This document shows, one piece after another, positions 1 through 8,695 of a DNA stretch of 64,000 nucleotides (the first letter of the stretch is position 1; each line of letters starts with the position of its first letter). The stretch is from contig SVUA01000001.1 of the NCBI GenBank assembly GCA_015063485.1, positions 124,001-188,000 on the forward strand, written 5' to 3'. The notes under the pieces were generated by a model, which saw only the letters and a list, made by a program, of their open reading frames with translations, did no database searches and had not been told where the DNA came from. The position numbers were made by a program, and so were the translations under genes. This stretch comes from Oscillospiraceae bacterium. GTDB lineage: Bacteria; Bacillota; Clostridia; Oscillospirales; CAG-272.

Positions 1-1
1 G

Positions 2-1363
2 CTTGTGCAAATGGATGGAATCGCAAAGCTTATTCGTGCAGAAAAGCCTGCAAGGGAAGCTAAAGGGATATTGCAGGGAAGTGAACTTACACCGATACAG
101 GAACAGTGGCTTGAAAAACGTCTTGAAAAGGCAGATTTCTCTGAAGCCATAAGACTTTATTATTATATTGGAACCGCACTTGGAGGATCAGAGGGTGAAA
201 AGCTTTTCGGTAAGTGCTTTGAAACTATATCGGAAACCATCCTTAAGGGTACTATAGATAATCTGCAGTATAATGAAAATTGCAGAATAACTGTAGACAA
301 GCATACGGTAAGATTACCCCTTCGCGTGAATTTTGGCGGAGGATGGTCAGATACTCCGCCATATTGTAACGAAAAAGGCGGAACTGTACTCAATGCGGCA
401 ATACTTCTAAACGGTGAAAAGCCAGTTGAGGTAACGTTAGAAAAAATAGATGCCCCCAAGATAGTTTTTGATAGCAGAGATATGGATGTACATGGGGAGT
501 TTGAAAGTATAGAGCCTTTGCAGATGACAGGTGATCCCATCGATCCGTTTGCGTTACAGAAAGCGGCACTTCTTGCTTGCGGAGTTCTTCCCAAGAAAGG
601 CGGAGATCTTAAAGAGATACTTGCACGTCTTGGCGGTGGATTTATAATGCATTCAGAGGTTACAAACGTACCCAAAGGAAGCGGTTTGGGAACAAGCTCA
701 ATTTTGTCAGCGGCTTGCGTTAAGGCTATATTTGAATTTATGGGAATTGATCATAACGAAGACGATCTATATCAGCATGTTCTTGTCATGGAACAGATCA
801 TGTCTACGGGAGGCGGCTGGCAGGATCAAGTAGGCGGTGTTACGGAAGGTATTAAGTATATTACTACTATGCCGGGAATTTCTCAGGTCATAAAGGTTAC
901 GCATATCGAAGTTTCGGAAGCAACAAAGAAAGAACTGAATGAGCGCTTTGTACTTATATATACAGGGCAACGCAGACTTGCAAGAAATCTTCTCAGAGAT
1001 GTTGTCGGTCGTTACGTTGGAAATGAACAGGATTCCTTGTTTGCGCTTAATGAAATACAGAAGGTCGCATCACTTATGCGTTTCGAGCTTGAAAGAGGCA
1101 ACGTTGACGAATTTGCAGCGCTTTTGAACTACCATTGGGAGCTTTCACAGAAGATCGACAAAGGTTCCACAAATACACTTATTGATCAAATATTTGCAAG
1201 TATTGATGACCTTGTGGCAGGAAAGCTCGTTTGCGGAGCAGGTGGCGGAGGATTTTTGCAGATCGTTCTTAAGCGTGGTGTAAGTAAGGCGGACGTGCGT
1301 ACGCGCCTTAAGGAAGTATTTCAAGATTCGTCGGTTGACGTTTGGGATTGTACCCTTATGTAA
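2..1363 (+). CDS. fkp: Fucokinase / fucose-1-P guanylyltransferase, C-terminal part (5' cut by window)
   Basis: This is the GHMP-kinase half of an FKP-type bifunctional enzyme, which phosphorylates L-fucose at C1 and, through an N-terminal domain outside the window, makes GDP-fucose. The signature NFGGGWSDTPPY lies at about residues 109-120 of the visible protein, the ATP loop PKGSGLGTSS at 223-232, and a glycine-rich CGAGGGGF near the C-terminus. The frame stays open to the window edge and the tracked GTG has no ribosome binding site, so the gene almost certainly starts upstream; full-length family members are roughly twice this size. It is followed after 12 bases by fucU, so the two are co-transcribed. 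The family assignment is good; whether the product serves GDP-fucose synthesis or another 1-phosphate route cannot be decided without the missing half. Confidence 0.8.
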   Translation, partial: LVQMDGIAKLIRAEKPAREAKGILQGSELTPIQEQWLEKRLEKADFSEAIRLYYYIGTALGGSEGEKLFGKCFETISETILKGTIDNLQYNENCRITVDKHTVRLPLRVNFGGGWSDTPPYCNEKGGTVLNAAILLNGEKPVEVTLEKIDAPKIVFDSRDMDVHGEFESIEPLQMTGDPIDPFALQKAALLACGVLPKKGGDLKEILARLGGGFIMHSEVTNVPKGSGLGTSSILSAACVKAIFEFMGIDHNEDDLYQHVLVMEQIMSTGGGWQDQVGGVTEGIKYITTMPGISQVIKVTHIEVSEATKKELNERFVLIYTGQRRLARNLLRDVVGRYVGNEQDSLFALNEIQKVASLMRFELERGNVDEFAALLNYHWELSQKIDKGSTNTLIDQIFASIDDLVAGKLVCGAGGGGFLQIVLKRGVSKADVRTRLKEVFQDSSVDVWDCTLM

Positions 1364-1375
1364 AGGAGGAAAGAT

Positions 1376-1804
1376 ATGCTTAAAAATGTATCACCAATAA
1401 TTTCACCCATGTTGCTCAAGGTGTTGTGCGAGATGGGGCACTGTGACGAGATAGTTCTTGCCGATGCAAACTTTCCGGCTGAAAGTATAGCGCATAATAA
1501 TCAGATCATACGTGCGGACGGACTAGGAGTTCTTGATCTTTTGAACGCAATACTTCCGCTCTTTCCGCTGGATCAGTACGATGAAGAGAATTTTATTGTT
1601 ATGCAGGCCGAAAAAGGAGATCCAGATCCTGAAATTTGGGAAGACTTTCAGCAGATCATACAAAAGTACGAGCCTGAATGTAAAATGACTTTTATTGATC
1701 GCTTTGAATATTATGAGCGTTCTAAAAGTGCGTATGCGGTTATCGCTACTGGTGAAAAAGCACAGTATGCTAATGTTATCCTGAAAAAAGGTGTAATTTA
1801 TTGA
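1376..1804 (+). CDS. fucU: L-fucose mutarotase (RbsD/FucU family)
   Basis: The 142-aa protein matches FucU in length and pattern: start LKNVSPIISPMLLKVLCEMGHCDEI, the GHxDEIVLADANFP motif, and a C-terminal ERSKSAYAVIATGE. FucU interconverts the alpha and beta anomers of L-fucose, feeding kinases and isomerases. It has a strong AAAGGAGG ribosome binding site overlapping the intergenic gap after the fucokinase gene. The operon ends at the palindromic terminator immediately downstream. Its presence beside the fucose/rhamnose microcompartment supports L-fucose as a physiological substrate of this region. Confidence 0.9.
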   Translation: MLKNVSPIISPMLLKVLCEMGHCDEIVLADANFPAESIAHNNQIIRADGLGVLDLLNAILPLFPLDQYDEENFIVMQAEKGDPDPEIWEDFQQIIQKYEPECKMTFIDRFEYYERSKSAYAVIATGEKAQYANVILKKGVIY

Positions 1805-1844
1805 TTTTTACAATCTTGACAAAGCTGTCTTTTTCACGGTGTTG

Positions 1845-1896
1845 AAAAAATATAACCCTATCAAATGTTAACCTCATTTGATAGGGTTATATTTTT
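1845..1896. terminator. Bidirectional intrinsic terminator between fucU and pduL
   Basis: A perfect 16-bp stem (ATAACCCTATCAAATG and its complement, arms 1852-1867 and 1875-1890) with a 7-base loop is flanked by A-run on the left and T-run on the right. It can end both the rightward fkp-fucU transcript and the leftward microcompartment operon. Confidence 0.9.
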
Positions 1897-1907
1897 ATTA
1901 ATCTGTG

Positions 1908-2561
1908 TTAATCCATCTTCAAAAGCTTAGCCTTAAAGCCATTACCTACTCCAGCGGCGTTTGCATCGTCGGTATCGATATGCATCTCGAGGCGGAACGC
2001 CTTATTTACGCGTATCTGTACGTCGTAGAAGAGGCTTCTTCTCTCGCCGCAAAGTTCTACGTCTACGTAATCACCGTCGCTGACGCCGAAGGCTTTGCCT
2101 TCTTCCTCGCTCATATGAATGTGACGGTTTGCGATAATACAACCTTCTTTAAGAGTAACTATACCCTTAGGACCGATTATGGTAATAGGCGCAGAACCCG
2201 CAATATCACCCGATTCACGTACGGGAGGTTTTACTTTAAGAACGTAACTGTCAGTTCTTGAGATCTCTACCTGAGACGCCTTTCTTTCAGGGCCTAAAAC
2301 GCGTACGCCCTCGATAGCTCTCATAGAAGGTCCGACGATAGTAAGCTGTTCTTTACAAGCGTACTGACCGGGTTGGGATAGCTCCTTGAGCTGTGTGAGC
2401 TGATATCCCTTTCCAAACAAGATATCCACGTGCTCACGGCTAAGATGTATATGACGGTTGGAAATGCCTACGGGAATGTCCCCCTCTGCGCTCTTTCCGT
2501 CCTGAACGGCTTCGATCACCTTATTGACCAGAGCCTTTAATTCCTGTTCCGTATAAGTCAT
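1908..2561 (-). CDS. pduL: Phosphate propanoyltransferase (PduL)
   Basis: PduL moves the propionyl group from propionyl-CoA to phosphate, giving propionyl-phosphate for the kinase and regenerating CoA inside the compartment. The 217-aa protein carries the two PduL zinc-binding motifs NRHIHLS and NRHIHMS, one in each half-barrel. The N-terminal helix TEQELKALVNKVIEAV is an encapsulation peptide. The tracked ORF is longer, but the ATG at 2561 follows GGGAG at good spacing, and the 45 preceding codons overlap the aldehyde dehydrogenase gene, so the short start is chosen. It is the last gene of the microcompartment operon. Confidence 0.93.
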   Translation of the reverse strand: MTYTEQELKALVNKVIEAVQDGKSAEGDIPVGISNRHIHLSREHVDILFGKGYQLTQLKELSQPGQYACKEQLTIVGPSMRAIEGVRVLGPERKASQVEISRTDSYVLKVKPPVRESGDIAGSAPITIIGPKGIVTLKEGCIIANRHIHMSEEEGKAFGVSDGDYVDVELCGERRSLFYDVQIRVNKAFRLEMHIDTDDANAAGVGNGFKAKLLKMD

Positions 2562-2574
2562 TGTTTTTCTCCCG

Positions 2575-4017
2575 TTAAATGATTCTGAAGTTATCTGCCA
2601 TAACGCATCTGCGCTTTCTTGTAAAGGAGCGCGCCGAGGTGATGCCCTCGCCCGTAGGACCTGCGATGGTAAAGGTCGTATGACCCTCACCGCCAAATCC
2701 TATACCTGCGTAAGAGGGGGCATTTTTAACGAATATAGTCGTCTCTACTGCCTTAGCGAAAGCGGAGAGGTGGTCTATGTTCTTTGAGTGCATATGAGCG
2801 GTGTGGCGGTTACCGTGCTCTGCCTTTACTGCGAGGTCGATAGCCTCTTCGATATTGTTTACTCTGACGATAGGAAGAATAGGCATCATAAGCTCGTGCT
2901 GAACGAAATCGTGCATAAAATCGGTCTCACAGATGATGCAACGTACGCTTTTGTCTACGCTAACGCCTATCTTTGCAAGGAGAACGTCTGCATCGCGTCC
3001 TACGCAGTCGCGGCTTACGGTCTTAACGGTCTTGCCCGCTTTATTCGTTTTTTCAACGAGAACGACTTTTGAAAGCTTATCAGCCTGTTCCTTGGTTATA
3101 AGGTAAGCGCCGTTCTTCTGCATTTCGGAAATGAGCTGATCTGCGATATTTGAGAAAGCGAAAACTTCTTTTTCTGCGATGCAGGGGAGGTTATTGTCGA
3201 AGGTACAGCCGTCGATGATATCCTTTCCCGCTTTTCTTATATCCGCGGTATCGTCAACGATAACGGGGGGATTGCCCGCGCCCGCACCGATAGCCTTTTT
3301 ACCCGAGGAAAGAACTGCTTTAACGACTCCGGGACCGCCCGTACAAACGAGAAGTCTTATCTTCGGGTGAGACTGCATGATAGCCGCACTTTCCATGGTA
3401 GGCTTATCCATCGAGCAAACGAGTATATCTGGACCGCCTGCTGCGGCAGACGCTCTGTTTACAAGGTCGACCGCGTAGTTGGAAACGCAGATAGCGTTGG
3501 GGTGAGGATTAAAAACGACTCCGTTACCTGCGGCGATCATGCCGATAGAGTTACAGATAACAGTTTCGGAGGGGTTGGTGCTGGGGGTGATAGAACCAAC
3601 TACGCCAAAAGGTGCCATTTCGGTGAGAGTAAGACCGTTGTCGCCTGTTTTTGCCTCGGATACGATATCCTCTGTTCCGGGGGTCTTATCTGCAACGAGA
3701 ATGTGCTTAAGTCTCTTATGATCGACTCTGCCCATTCCGGTCTCGGCAACGCCCATTTCAGCCATGATAGGAGCTTCAGCTACGGTAAGCTTACGGATCT
3801 CGGTGATTATCTTTTCTCTCTGTTCAACGGTCATTGCGCGAACTGCGCGATAGCCGCGCTCTGCGGCGTCAATAGCTTCGTTCATATCGGAATAAACGCC
3901 GATAAGCTTTCTGCCGTTGTATTCGGTGGAGCTATATTTCTGCGCGCTCGCGTTTGCAGTGCCTTTTATAATGCCTTCAACGATCTTTCGGATCTCGGCT
4001 TCTGTTATATTTGCCAT
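2575..4017 (-). CDS. pduP: CoA-acylating propionaldehyde dehydrogenase (PduP/EutE type)
   Basis: This enzyme oxidises propionaldehyde to propionyl-CoA with NAD+ inside the microcompartment lumen. The 480-aa length and sequence fit the PduP/EutE family. The catalytic cysteine is C279 in NNLPCIAEKE, and the Rossmann segment has GSITPSTNPSET. Residues 1-18 (ITEAEIRKIVEGIIKG) form the short amphipathic helix used as an encapsulation peptide, followed by a flexible Ala/Ser stretch. It sits between ackA and pduL, so aldehyde oxidation, phosphotransacylation and ATP formation are encoded together. Confidence 0.95.
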   Translation of the reverse strand: MANITEAEIRKIVEGIIKGTANASAQKYSSTEYNGRKLIGVYSDMNEAIDAAERGYRAVRAMTVEQREKIITEIRKLTVAEAPIMAEMGVAETGMGRVDHKRLKHILVADKTPGTEDIVSEAKTGDNGLTLTEMAPFGVVGSITPSTNPSETVICNSIGMIAAGNGVVFNPHPNAICVSNYAVDLVNRASAAAGGPDILVCSMDKPTMESAAIMQSHPKIRLLVCTGGPGVVKAVLSSGKKAIGAGAGNPPVIVDDTADIRKAGKDIIDGCTFDNNLPCIAEKEVFAFSNIADQLISEMQKNGAYLITKEQADKLSKVVLVEKTNKAGKTVKTVSRDCVGRDADVLLAKIGVSVDKSVRCIICETDFMHDFVQHELMMPILPIVRVNNIEEAIDLAVKAEHGNRHTAHMHSKNIDHLSAFAKAVETTIFVKNAPSYAGIGFGGEGHTTFTIAGPTGEGITSARSFTRKRRCVMADNFRII

Positions 4018-4034
4018 TTTTCAATCGTCTCCTT

Positions 4035-5231
4035 TTATTTACTTGCAAGTCTTTGTGTATCGATAGCTATCATATATTCTTCGTTGGTGGGGATTATCCA
4101 GACCTGAACCTTTGCGCCGTCCTTCGTTATATTGAAGGGGATGCCGCGGGTGAAGTTTGCGTTTCTGTCGGTGTCTATCTCGATTCCGAGATAGCTCATG
4201 TTCTCACAGACCATTTCGCGAACGTTGGATTGGTTCTCTCCGATACCTGCGGTAAAGACGAGGGCGTCGAGTCCGTTCATTTCGGCAACGTAAGAGCCGA
4301 TAAGCTTCTTAATGCTATTAACGAGAAGCTTTATAGTCAACTGCGCGCGGTAATTTCCTTCCTCAGCCGCGGAGAATACGTTGCGAAGGTCGTTTGAGAT
4401 ACCCGAAACACCGAGCAATCCGCTCTTCTTGTTAAGGATATCCTCGACCTCCTGCGCGGTATAGCCCTTGGTCTTCATAAGGTAGGTTACGACAGTGGGG
4501 TCGATGCTACCCGAACGAGTACCCATTACAACACCCTCTTGAGGAGTAAAGCCCATAGAGGTGTCGATAGCTTTTCCGCCGTCGACTGCGGTAATGGACG
4601 AGCCGTTTCCAAGGTGGCAGGTGATCATCTTTAAGTCCTCGATAGGCTTTCCGACAGCTTTAGCAAGCTCTGCACTTACGTATCTGTGAGAAGTTCCGTG
4701 GAAGCCGTATCTGCGTATCTTATCGTTCTCATAGAATTCGTAGGGAATTGCGTAAACGAATCTGGAATCCTCAACGGTTGAATAGAACGAGGTATCGAAT
4801 ACCGCTACTTGAGGAACGTCGGGCATAAGAGCGAGACACGCCTTGATACCCGCGATAGCGGGAGGTCCATGAAGAGGATTGATGGGAACTATGGTCTCAA
4901 GATATTTAACAACGCTCTCTGTAATGAGAGAGGATTCCTTAAGCTTTTCACCGCCGTGAGCAACTCTGTGTCCTACGGCATCTATCTCCTTGACCGAGCC
5001 GATAACTCCATACTCTTTAGAGCAGAGAAGTGAAAGAACCTTTTCAAGAGCGACTCCGTGGTTCGGAAAATCGACCTCTTCGGAATAAGCCTCGTCTCCG
5101 CGCTTATGGGTTATAAAACCGCCCGCGCCTATGCGTTCGCAAGTACCCTTTGCAAGTACCTCGGAGCTTTCCATAAGGAAGAGCTGATATTTGAGCGAGG
5201 AGCTTCCCGCGTTCAATACAAGAATTTTCAT
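4035..5231 (-). CDS. ackA: Acetate/propionate kinase
   Basis: Acetokinase-family protein of 398 aa that converts propionyl- or acetyl-phosphate plus ADP to the acid and ATP. The N-terminus MKILVLNAGSSSLKYQ, the GHRVAHGG motif, FHGTSHRYV and FTAGIGEN are all diagnostic. It has no encapsulation helix, so it probably works in the cytosol on acyl-phosphate leaving the compartment. Its place inside the operon suggests a dedicated propionate-kinase (PduW-like) role, but sequence alone does not separate acetate from propionate preference. Confidence 0.94.
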   Translation of the reverse strand: MKILVLNAGSSSLKYQLFLMESSEVLAKGTCERIGAGGFITHKRGDEAYSEEVDFPNHGVALEKVLSLLCSKEYGVIGSVKEIDAVGHRVAHGGEKLKESSLITESVVKYLETIVPINPLHGPPAIAGIKACLALMPDVPQVAVFDTSFYSTVEDSRFVYAIPYEFYENDKIRRYGFHGTSHRYVSAELAKAVGKPIEDLKMITCHLGNGSSITAVDGGKAIDTSMGFTPQEGVVMGTRSGSIDPTVVTYLMKTKGYTAQEVEDILNKKSGLLGVSGISNDLRNVFSAAEEGNYRAQLTIKLLVNSIKKLIGSYVAEMNGLDALVFTAGIGENQSNVREMVCENMSYLGIEIDTDRNANFTRGIPFNITKDGAKVQVWIIPTNEEYMIAIDTQRLASK

Positions 5232-5270
5232 AATTTCTATCTATCCTTTCAAAACAATATTTTTTATATT

Positions 5271-6029
5271 TTACCAGATCAGCTCAATGCTCTTGTCGGA
5301 GCAAAGGCTGATCCATTTTTCAGAGGGTTCGGTATTGGTAGCGATGAGGTCGACATCTCCGAATTCGCATACCTTTACAAAGGATTTTTTATCAAATTTT
5401 TCGATATCGACGACAAGAATACTTCTTTCTGCCGAATGAAACATAGCTTGCTTTATAAGAGAGTCGCTTTCGTTTGAATCAGTCACGCCAAGCTCCGCGT
5501 CAAGTCCTTTACATGAGCATATCGCTGTATCCACGTGATAAGAATTTATCATTTTTTCGGCGGACGAGCCTGTCAAGGAAAGCGCGCCCTTTTTGAGAAT
5601 GCCTCCCGTTGAAAGCACGGTCCAATCGGGCTTGTCGGCAAGCTCAAGAAGTATCTTTACCGAGTTCGTTATTATAGTAAGATTCTTTTTATCTTTAAGT
5701 CTTTTGAGAACGTAAAGCGCGGTCGAGCTTGAGTCAAGCATCAGGCGATCGCCGTCGTGTATAAGGTCCGATATTGTTTCGGCGATTCGTTGCTTTTGCT
5801 CAATGTTTACGCTTTCTCTTACGTTGTAAGGCAGATCTATGGCGGACGAGTGCTTTGATACCGCGCCTCCGTAGGTCTTGGACGCAAGTCCCTCTTTGTC
5901 AAGCTTTTCAAGGTCTCTGCGTATTGTTTCTTCGGTAACGTTAAAGTCCTTTGCAAGCTCGGAAACTATGACCTTTCCGTTATTCGTCAGTCTTGCAAGG
6001 ATCTCTCTTCTTCTTTCGATGGCAAGCAA
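5271..6029 (-). CDS. DeoR-family transcriptional regulator of the microcompartment operon
   Basis: The 252-aa protein has the DeoR N-terminal winged helix (ERRREILARLTNNGKVIVSELAKDF, then VTEETIRRDLEKL) and the C-terminal sugar-phosphate sensing domain (TNSVKILLEL, LTGSSAEKM, DSNESD). These regulators normally repress until a phosphorylated sugar binds. The start is a TTG preceded by GGAGG at 8 bases; no ATG gives a complete HTH. Its embedding in the operon, between the PduT-like gene and ackA, suggests autoregulation through the repeats in the 17.1-17.5 kb control region (inference). Fuculose-1-P or rhamnulose-1-P are plausible ligands. Confidence 0.92.
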   Translation of the reverse strand: MLAIERRREILARLTNNGKVIVSELAKDFNVTEETIRRDLEKLDKEGLASKTYGGAVSKHSSAIDLPYNVRESVNIEQKQRIAETISDLIHDGDRLMLDSSSTALYVLKRLKDKKNLTIITNSVKILLELADKPDWTVLSTGGILKKGALSLTGSSAEKMINSYHVDTAICSCKGLDAELGVTDSNESDSLIKQAMFHSAERSILVVDIEKFDKKSFVKVCEFGDVDLIATNTEPSEKWISLCSDKSIELIW

Positions 6030-6057
6030 AGGGTCTCACCTCCGTGTTTTTTATTAA

Positions 6058-6603
6058 TTAAAGAATGCTTTCCCAGAGCCTTTCGTCAGGACCCGCAATG
6101 ATAGATGTATCAAGGAGCAATCCGTCCTCAACACCCATCTTAGCACGCTCGATAGCGGCTGTGACGGAGGAAACGCTTCCCGTAAGGATTATGTACGACT
6201 TTCCGCACATACCTTTGGCAAGTCTGACCTCAACGAGCTCGACAAGAGCTGTCTTTGCGGCGGTGTCTGCGGCAACGACTGCGGAAGCCGCGGTAAACGT
6301 CTCCAGAATACCTATCGCGCTCTTATTCTTTATCTCAAGAGCACCGCAGATAGCGGGTTGAACCGACTCGTGCGGATTTCCGAGAATAAATTTATCAATA
6401 AGCATGGCGGAGTTAAATCTTTCCGCCGCCTCTATCGCGGCTTTTACCGAGCTTAATTCTCCCGCGATAGTAGCAAGATATTTGCCGGGACAAACAGGAT
6501 TAGCCTGAACGACCTCAACATCTGCGGTCTTAAGCATTATATCGGTTGCGGTGATTCCCGATGCAACCGTTTTAAATTCGATCATTCCAAGCGCTTTTTT
6601 CAT
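6058..6603 (-). CDS. pduT: Tandem-BMC-domain shell protein, PduT-like (BMC-T)
   Basis: Two BMC domains in one 181-aa chain: residues 1-90 starting ALGMIEFKTVASGITATDIM and residues 95-181 starting AIGILETFTAASAVVAAD. Such proteins form trimers that tile as pseudohexamers. Cys38 in NPVCPGKY falls exactly where PduT proteins use a cysteine from each subunit to hold a 4Fe-4S cluster in the central pore. The adjacent pduS-like gene encodes the expected electron partner. The gene overlaps nothing, with AAAAGGA as ribosome binding site. Confidence 0.92.
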   Translation of the reverse strand: MKKALGMIEFKTVASGITATDIMLKTADVEVVQANPVCPGKYLATIAGELSSVKAAIEAAERFNSAMLIDKFILGNPHESVQPAICGALEIKNKSAIGILETFTAASAVVAADTAAKTALVELVEVRLAKGMCGKSYIILTGSVSSVTAAIERAKMGVEDGLLLDTSIIAGPDERLWESIL

Positions 6604-6632
6604 GTAATACTATCCTTTTCGCATAATGCGGT

Positions 6633-7952
6633 TTATTTTTTGATTTTTATATGTTTTTGTGTCACTGCGGTGACTTTTCCGTCGATAGATGCGTGAATAT
6701 TTACGCTCAACGCTCCGTCAACGGCAAGAGCGATAACGTCGCCCTTTTTCACCGTATCACCTTCCTTTACGCAAGGAACGGCGGGAGTTCCCAAGTGTTG
6801 AGATGTAAATATTTTTACGGATCCCGTTTCAAAATCCTCGGAAATGGGAGCGGGAACGTCATATTTTTTGAGTCCCAAACGCATCGTCAAGCGTTCGACC
6901 GATACTTTCTTAAATTCCGCGTCCTTTACGGGATCGGGCTTTATATTATCGGGCGGTTTGTGACCGCGCGCGCGAGCCATATTTTTCAGTTCAGCTATCA
7001 TGGCTCTTGGTGAAAGTCCTTGCGGACAGGAGTATGTCTCGCAAAGTCCGCAGCCCGAACAGAACAGGGAACCGTCAAGCGCATCAATGTCACCCTTGCC
7101 GCCATTTGAAAGCACTCTCATTACAAGGTGAGGTTCTACGGGATATCCGAGAACCCTGCGAGAGCAAAGGTCTGTACAGCTTCTGCACTGACAGCAGACC
7201 GACATCGTACGGCGCAGATTTATAGCGGCGTTGCGGTTTTTATTCATGATAACGTTGTGATCTGCGGGAAGAACTATAATGGCGTTTGACGTTTTGGTTA
7301 TTACGTCGTTTGGAGTAACGACATTTCCCATCATAGGTCCGCCGCAGATATACGCCGCGTCATCGACCGTAATACCGCCGACAGCCTTCAAAAGCTCGGC
7401 TATTTTTGTTCCTATCGGAACTTTAAGTGTTGCGGGGAGAGCGACCTCTCCTGCGACCGTTACGTATTTGTCGGTCACGGGTTTGCCTCTCATAGCCCTG
7501 TAAACGTTGAGCATCGATTCTACGTTACAAACGGTAACGCCTATTGATATAGGAAGTTTCCCAGGGTCTACGATCTTACCCGTTACCTCTTTTATAAGAA
7601 TTATCTCATCTCCTGCGGGATAAACGGCATCAAGCGTGTGTATAGAGAGGCTTGGATAGTCCCCTATCTCATTTTGGAGAGCCAAAAGCGCTGATCTGTA
7701 ATGCGATTTGATCGCTATTATTCCGCGTGTTGCGCCTACCGTTTTTACAAGATCCGAAAAAGCGGAAAGTATCTCTTCGGTGTATTCTTCAAGCACTTGT
7801 CTGTGAACCTTGAGCAAAGGCTCGCATTCAGCGCAGTTGAGAATGACCGTATCTGCCTTATCCGAGATCTTTGCGTAGCTCGGAAAACCTGCTCCGCCCG
7901 CGCCAACGACGCCCGCTTCGCGCAAAAGATCCTTCAATTTGTTCAATTCCAT
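6633..7952 (-). CDS. pduS: PduS-like Fe-S flavoprotein (RnfC-related)
   Basis: The 439-aa protein has an N-terminal glycine-rich flavin/NADH region (REAGVVGAGGAGFPSYAK, then NCAECEPLL), an SLBB-like segment, and two 4Fe-4S motifs: C253-C256-C259-C263 (CCQCRSCTDLC) and C298-C301-C304-C309. The C-terminus is a lipoyl-like barrel-sandwich. PduS was first described as cobalamin reductase, but here the diol dehydratase is B12-independent, so a role in moving electrons (NADH reoxidation, through the PduT cluster) is more likely. It is flanked by the BMC-P and PduT-like genes. Confidence 0.92.
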   Translation of the reverse strand: MELNKLKDLLREAGVVGAGGAGFPSYAKISDKADTVILNCAECEPLLKVHRQVLEEYTEEILSAFSDLVKTVGATRGIIAIKSHYRSALLALQNEIGDYPSLSIHTLDAVYPAGDEIILIKEVTGKIVDPGKLPISIGVTVCNVESMLNVYRAMRGKPVTDKYVTVAGEVALPATLKVPIGTKIAELLKAVGGITVDDAAYICGGPMMGNVVTPNDVITKTSNAIIVLPADHNVIMNKNRNAAINLRRTMSVCCQCRSCTDLCSRRVLGYPVEPHLVMRVLSNGGKGDIDALDGSLFCSGCGLCETYSCPQGLSPRAMIAELKNMARARGHKPPDNIKPDPVKDAEFKKVSVERLTMRLGLKKYDVPAPISEDFETGSVKIFTSQHLGTPAVPCVKEGDTVKKGDVIALAVDGALSVNIHASIDGKVTAVTQKHIKIKK

Positions 7953-7978
7953 TGTTTTGAATCCTTGTTTTGTGCGAT

Positions 7979-8248
7979 TTATTCTTCGTTAATACCCGTA
8001 CCGCTATCGATTATACCTACGATCGCGGCATCGATGGGAGCGGTCTCCTGATCACAACCGATACGCGCCGCGCTTCCCGTTGCGACCAAAACCATCTCGC
8101 CGATACCCGCGCCTACGTTGTCAACGGCAACGATACGCTTTGCGTTGCCCGTATTTGCGCAGGGTTCAACTATCATAAATTTACTGCCTATAAGTTTTTC
8201 GTTTTTTCTTGTGGAAACTACGCTTCCAACGATTTTTCCGATCAACAT
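7979..8248 (-). CDS. pduN: BMC-P vertex protein (EutN/CcmL/PduN family)
   Basis: The 89-aa protein MLIGKIVGSVVSTRKNE...GSKFMIVEP has the EutN/CcmL fold signature, including AVDNVGAGIGEMVLVATGSAAR. Pentamers of these proteins cap the vertices of the shell. The tracked ORF begins with an upstream TTG, but the ATG at 8248 has GGAG at 9 bases, and family members begin at this methionine. It is the only BMC-P in the visible operon, against eight hexamer or pseudohexamer genes. Confidence 0.93.
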   Translation of the reverse strand: MLIGKIVGSVVSTRKNEKLIGSKFMIVEPCANTGNAKRIVAVDNVGAGIGEMVLVATGSAARIGCDQETAPIDAAIVGIIDSGTGINEE

Positions 8249-8327
8249 ATCTCTATTCTCCAAATTTTTCTGTATTTTTGTGTTTATTTTCCCAGCGCCA
8301 AGCTTTGATAATTCAAAACCTGCCGCT

Positions 8328-8365
8328 CGGAAAATAAACCACGTGTTAACATGATTTATTTTCCG
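8328..8365 (-). other. Intra-operon hairpin between BMC-H copy 1 and the BMC-P gene
   Basis: An 11-bp inverted repeat CGGAAAATAAA / TTTATTTTCCG with a 16-base loop lies in the widest gap between shell genes. It lacks a T-run on the transcribed strand, so it is not a good terminator. An mRNA processing or stability hairpin separating abundant BMC-H message from downstream genes is a reasonable guess. Confidence 0.5.
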
Positions 8366-8381
8366 ATAAGCTCAAACAGAA

Positions 8382-8660
8382 TTAGTTAAGAGAAGGAAGT
8401 ATCTTCTCAACGTCTGCATGAGGACGGGGAATAACGTGAACTGCAACGAGCTCACCAAGAGCAGAAGCGGCAACGCTTCCAGCCTCAGTAGCAGCCTTAA
8501 CAGCTCCAACGTCACCTCGTACCATAACGGAAACGAGTCCCGAACCGATCTTCTCGGTTCCGATAAGCTCAACGTTAGCAGCCTTGACCATTGCGTCCGC
8601 AGCCTCAATAGCGGCAACGAGACCTCTGGTCTCAACCATTCCAAGCGCTTCAAGTGCCAT
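8382..8660 (-). CDS. BMC-H hexameric shell protein, copy 1
   Basis: The 92-aa single-BMC protein of PduA/PduJ type begins [24 protein letters not shown], includes the pore-loop region [21 protein letters not shown], and ends [19 protein letters not shown]. Hexamers tile the facets of the compartment. It has a GGAGG ribosome binding site and is nearly identical to the next two copies and to the fourth at 9739-10017. A very abundant major shell component is expected. Confidence 0.96.
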   Translation of the reverse strand: MALEALGMVETRGLVAAIEAADAMVKAANVELIGTEKIGSGLVSVMVRGDVGAVKAATEAGSVAASALGELVAVHVIPRPHADVEKILPSLN

Positions 8661-8695
8661 AATAAATGTACCTCCGTAAATTATTTTTTAAGTGA

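Noticed and set aside
3367-4107. 246-aa plus-strand ORF
   Set aside because: Antisense to pduP, with low-complexity translated sequence and no family resemblance.
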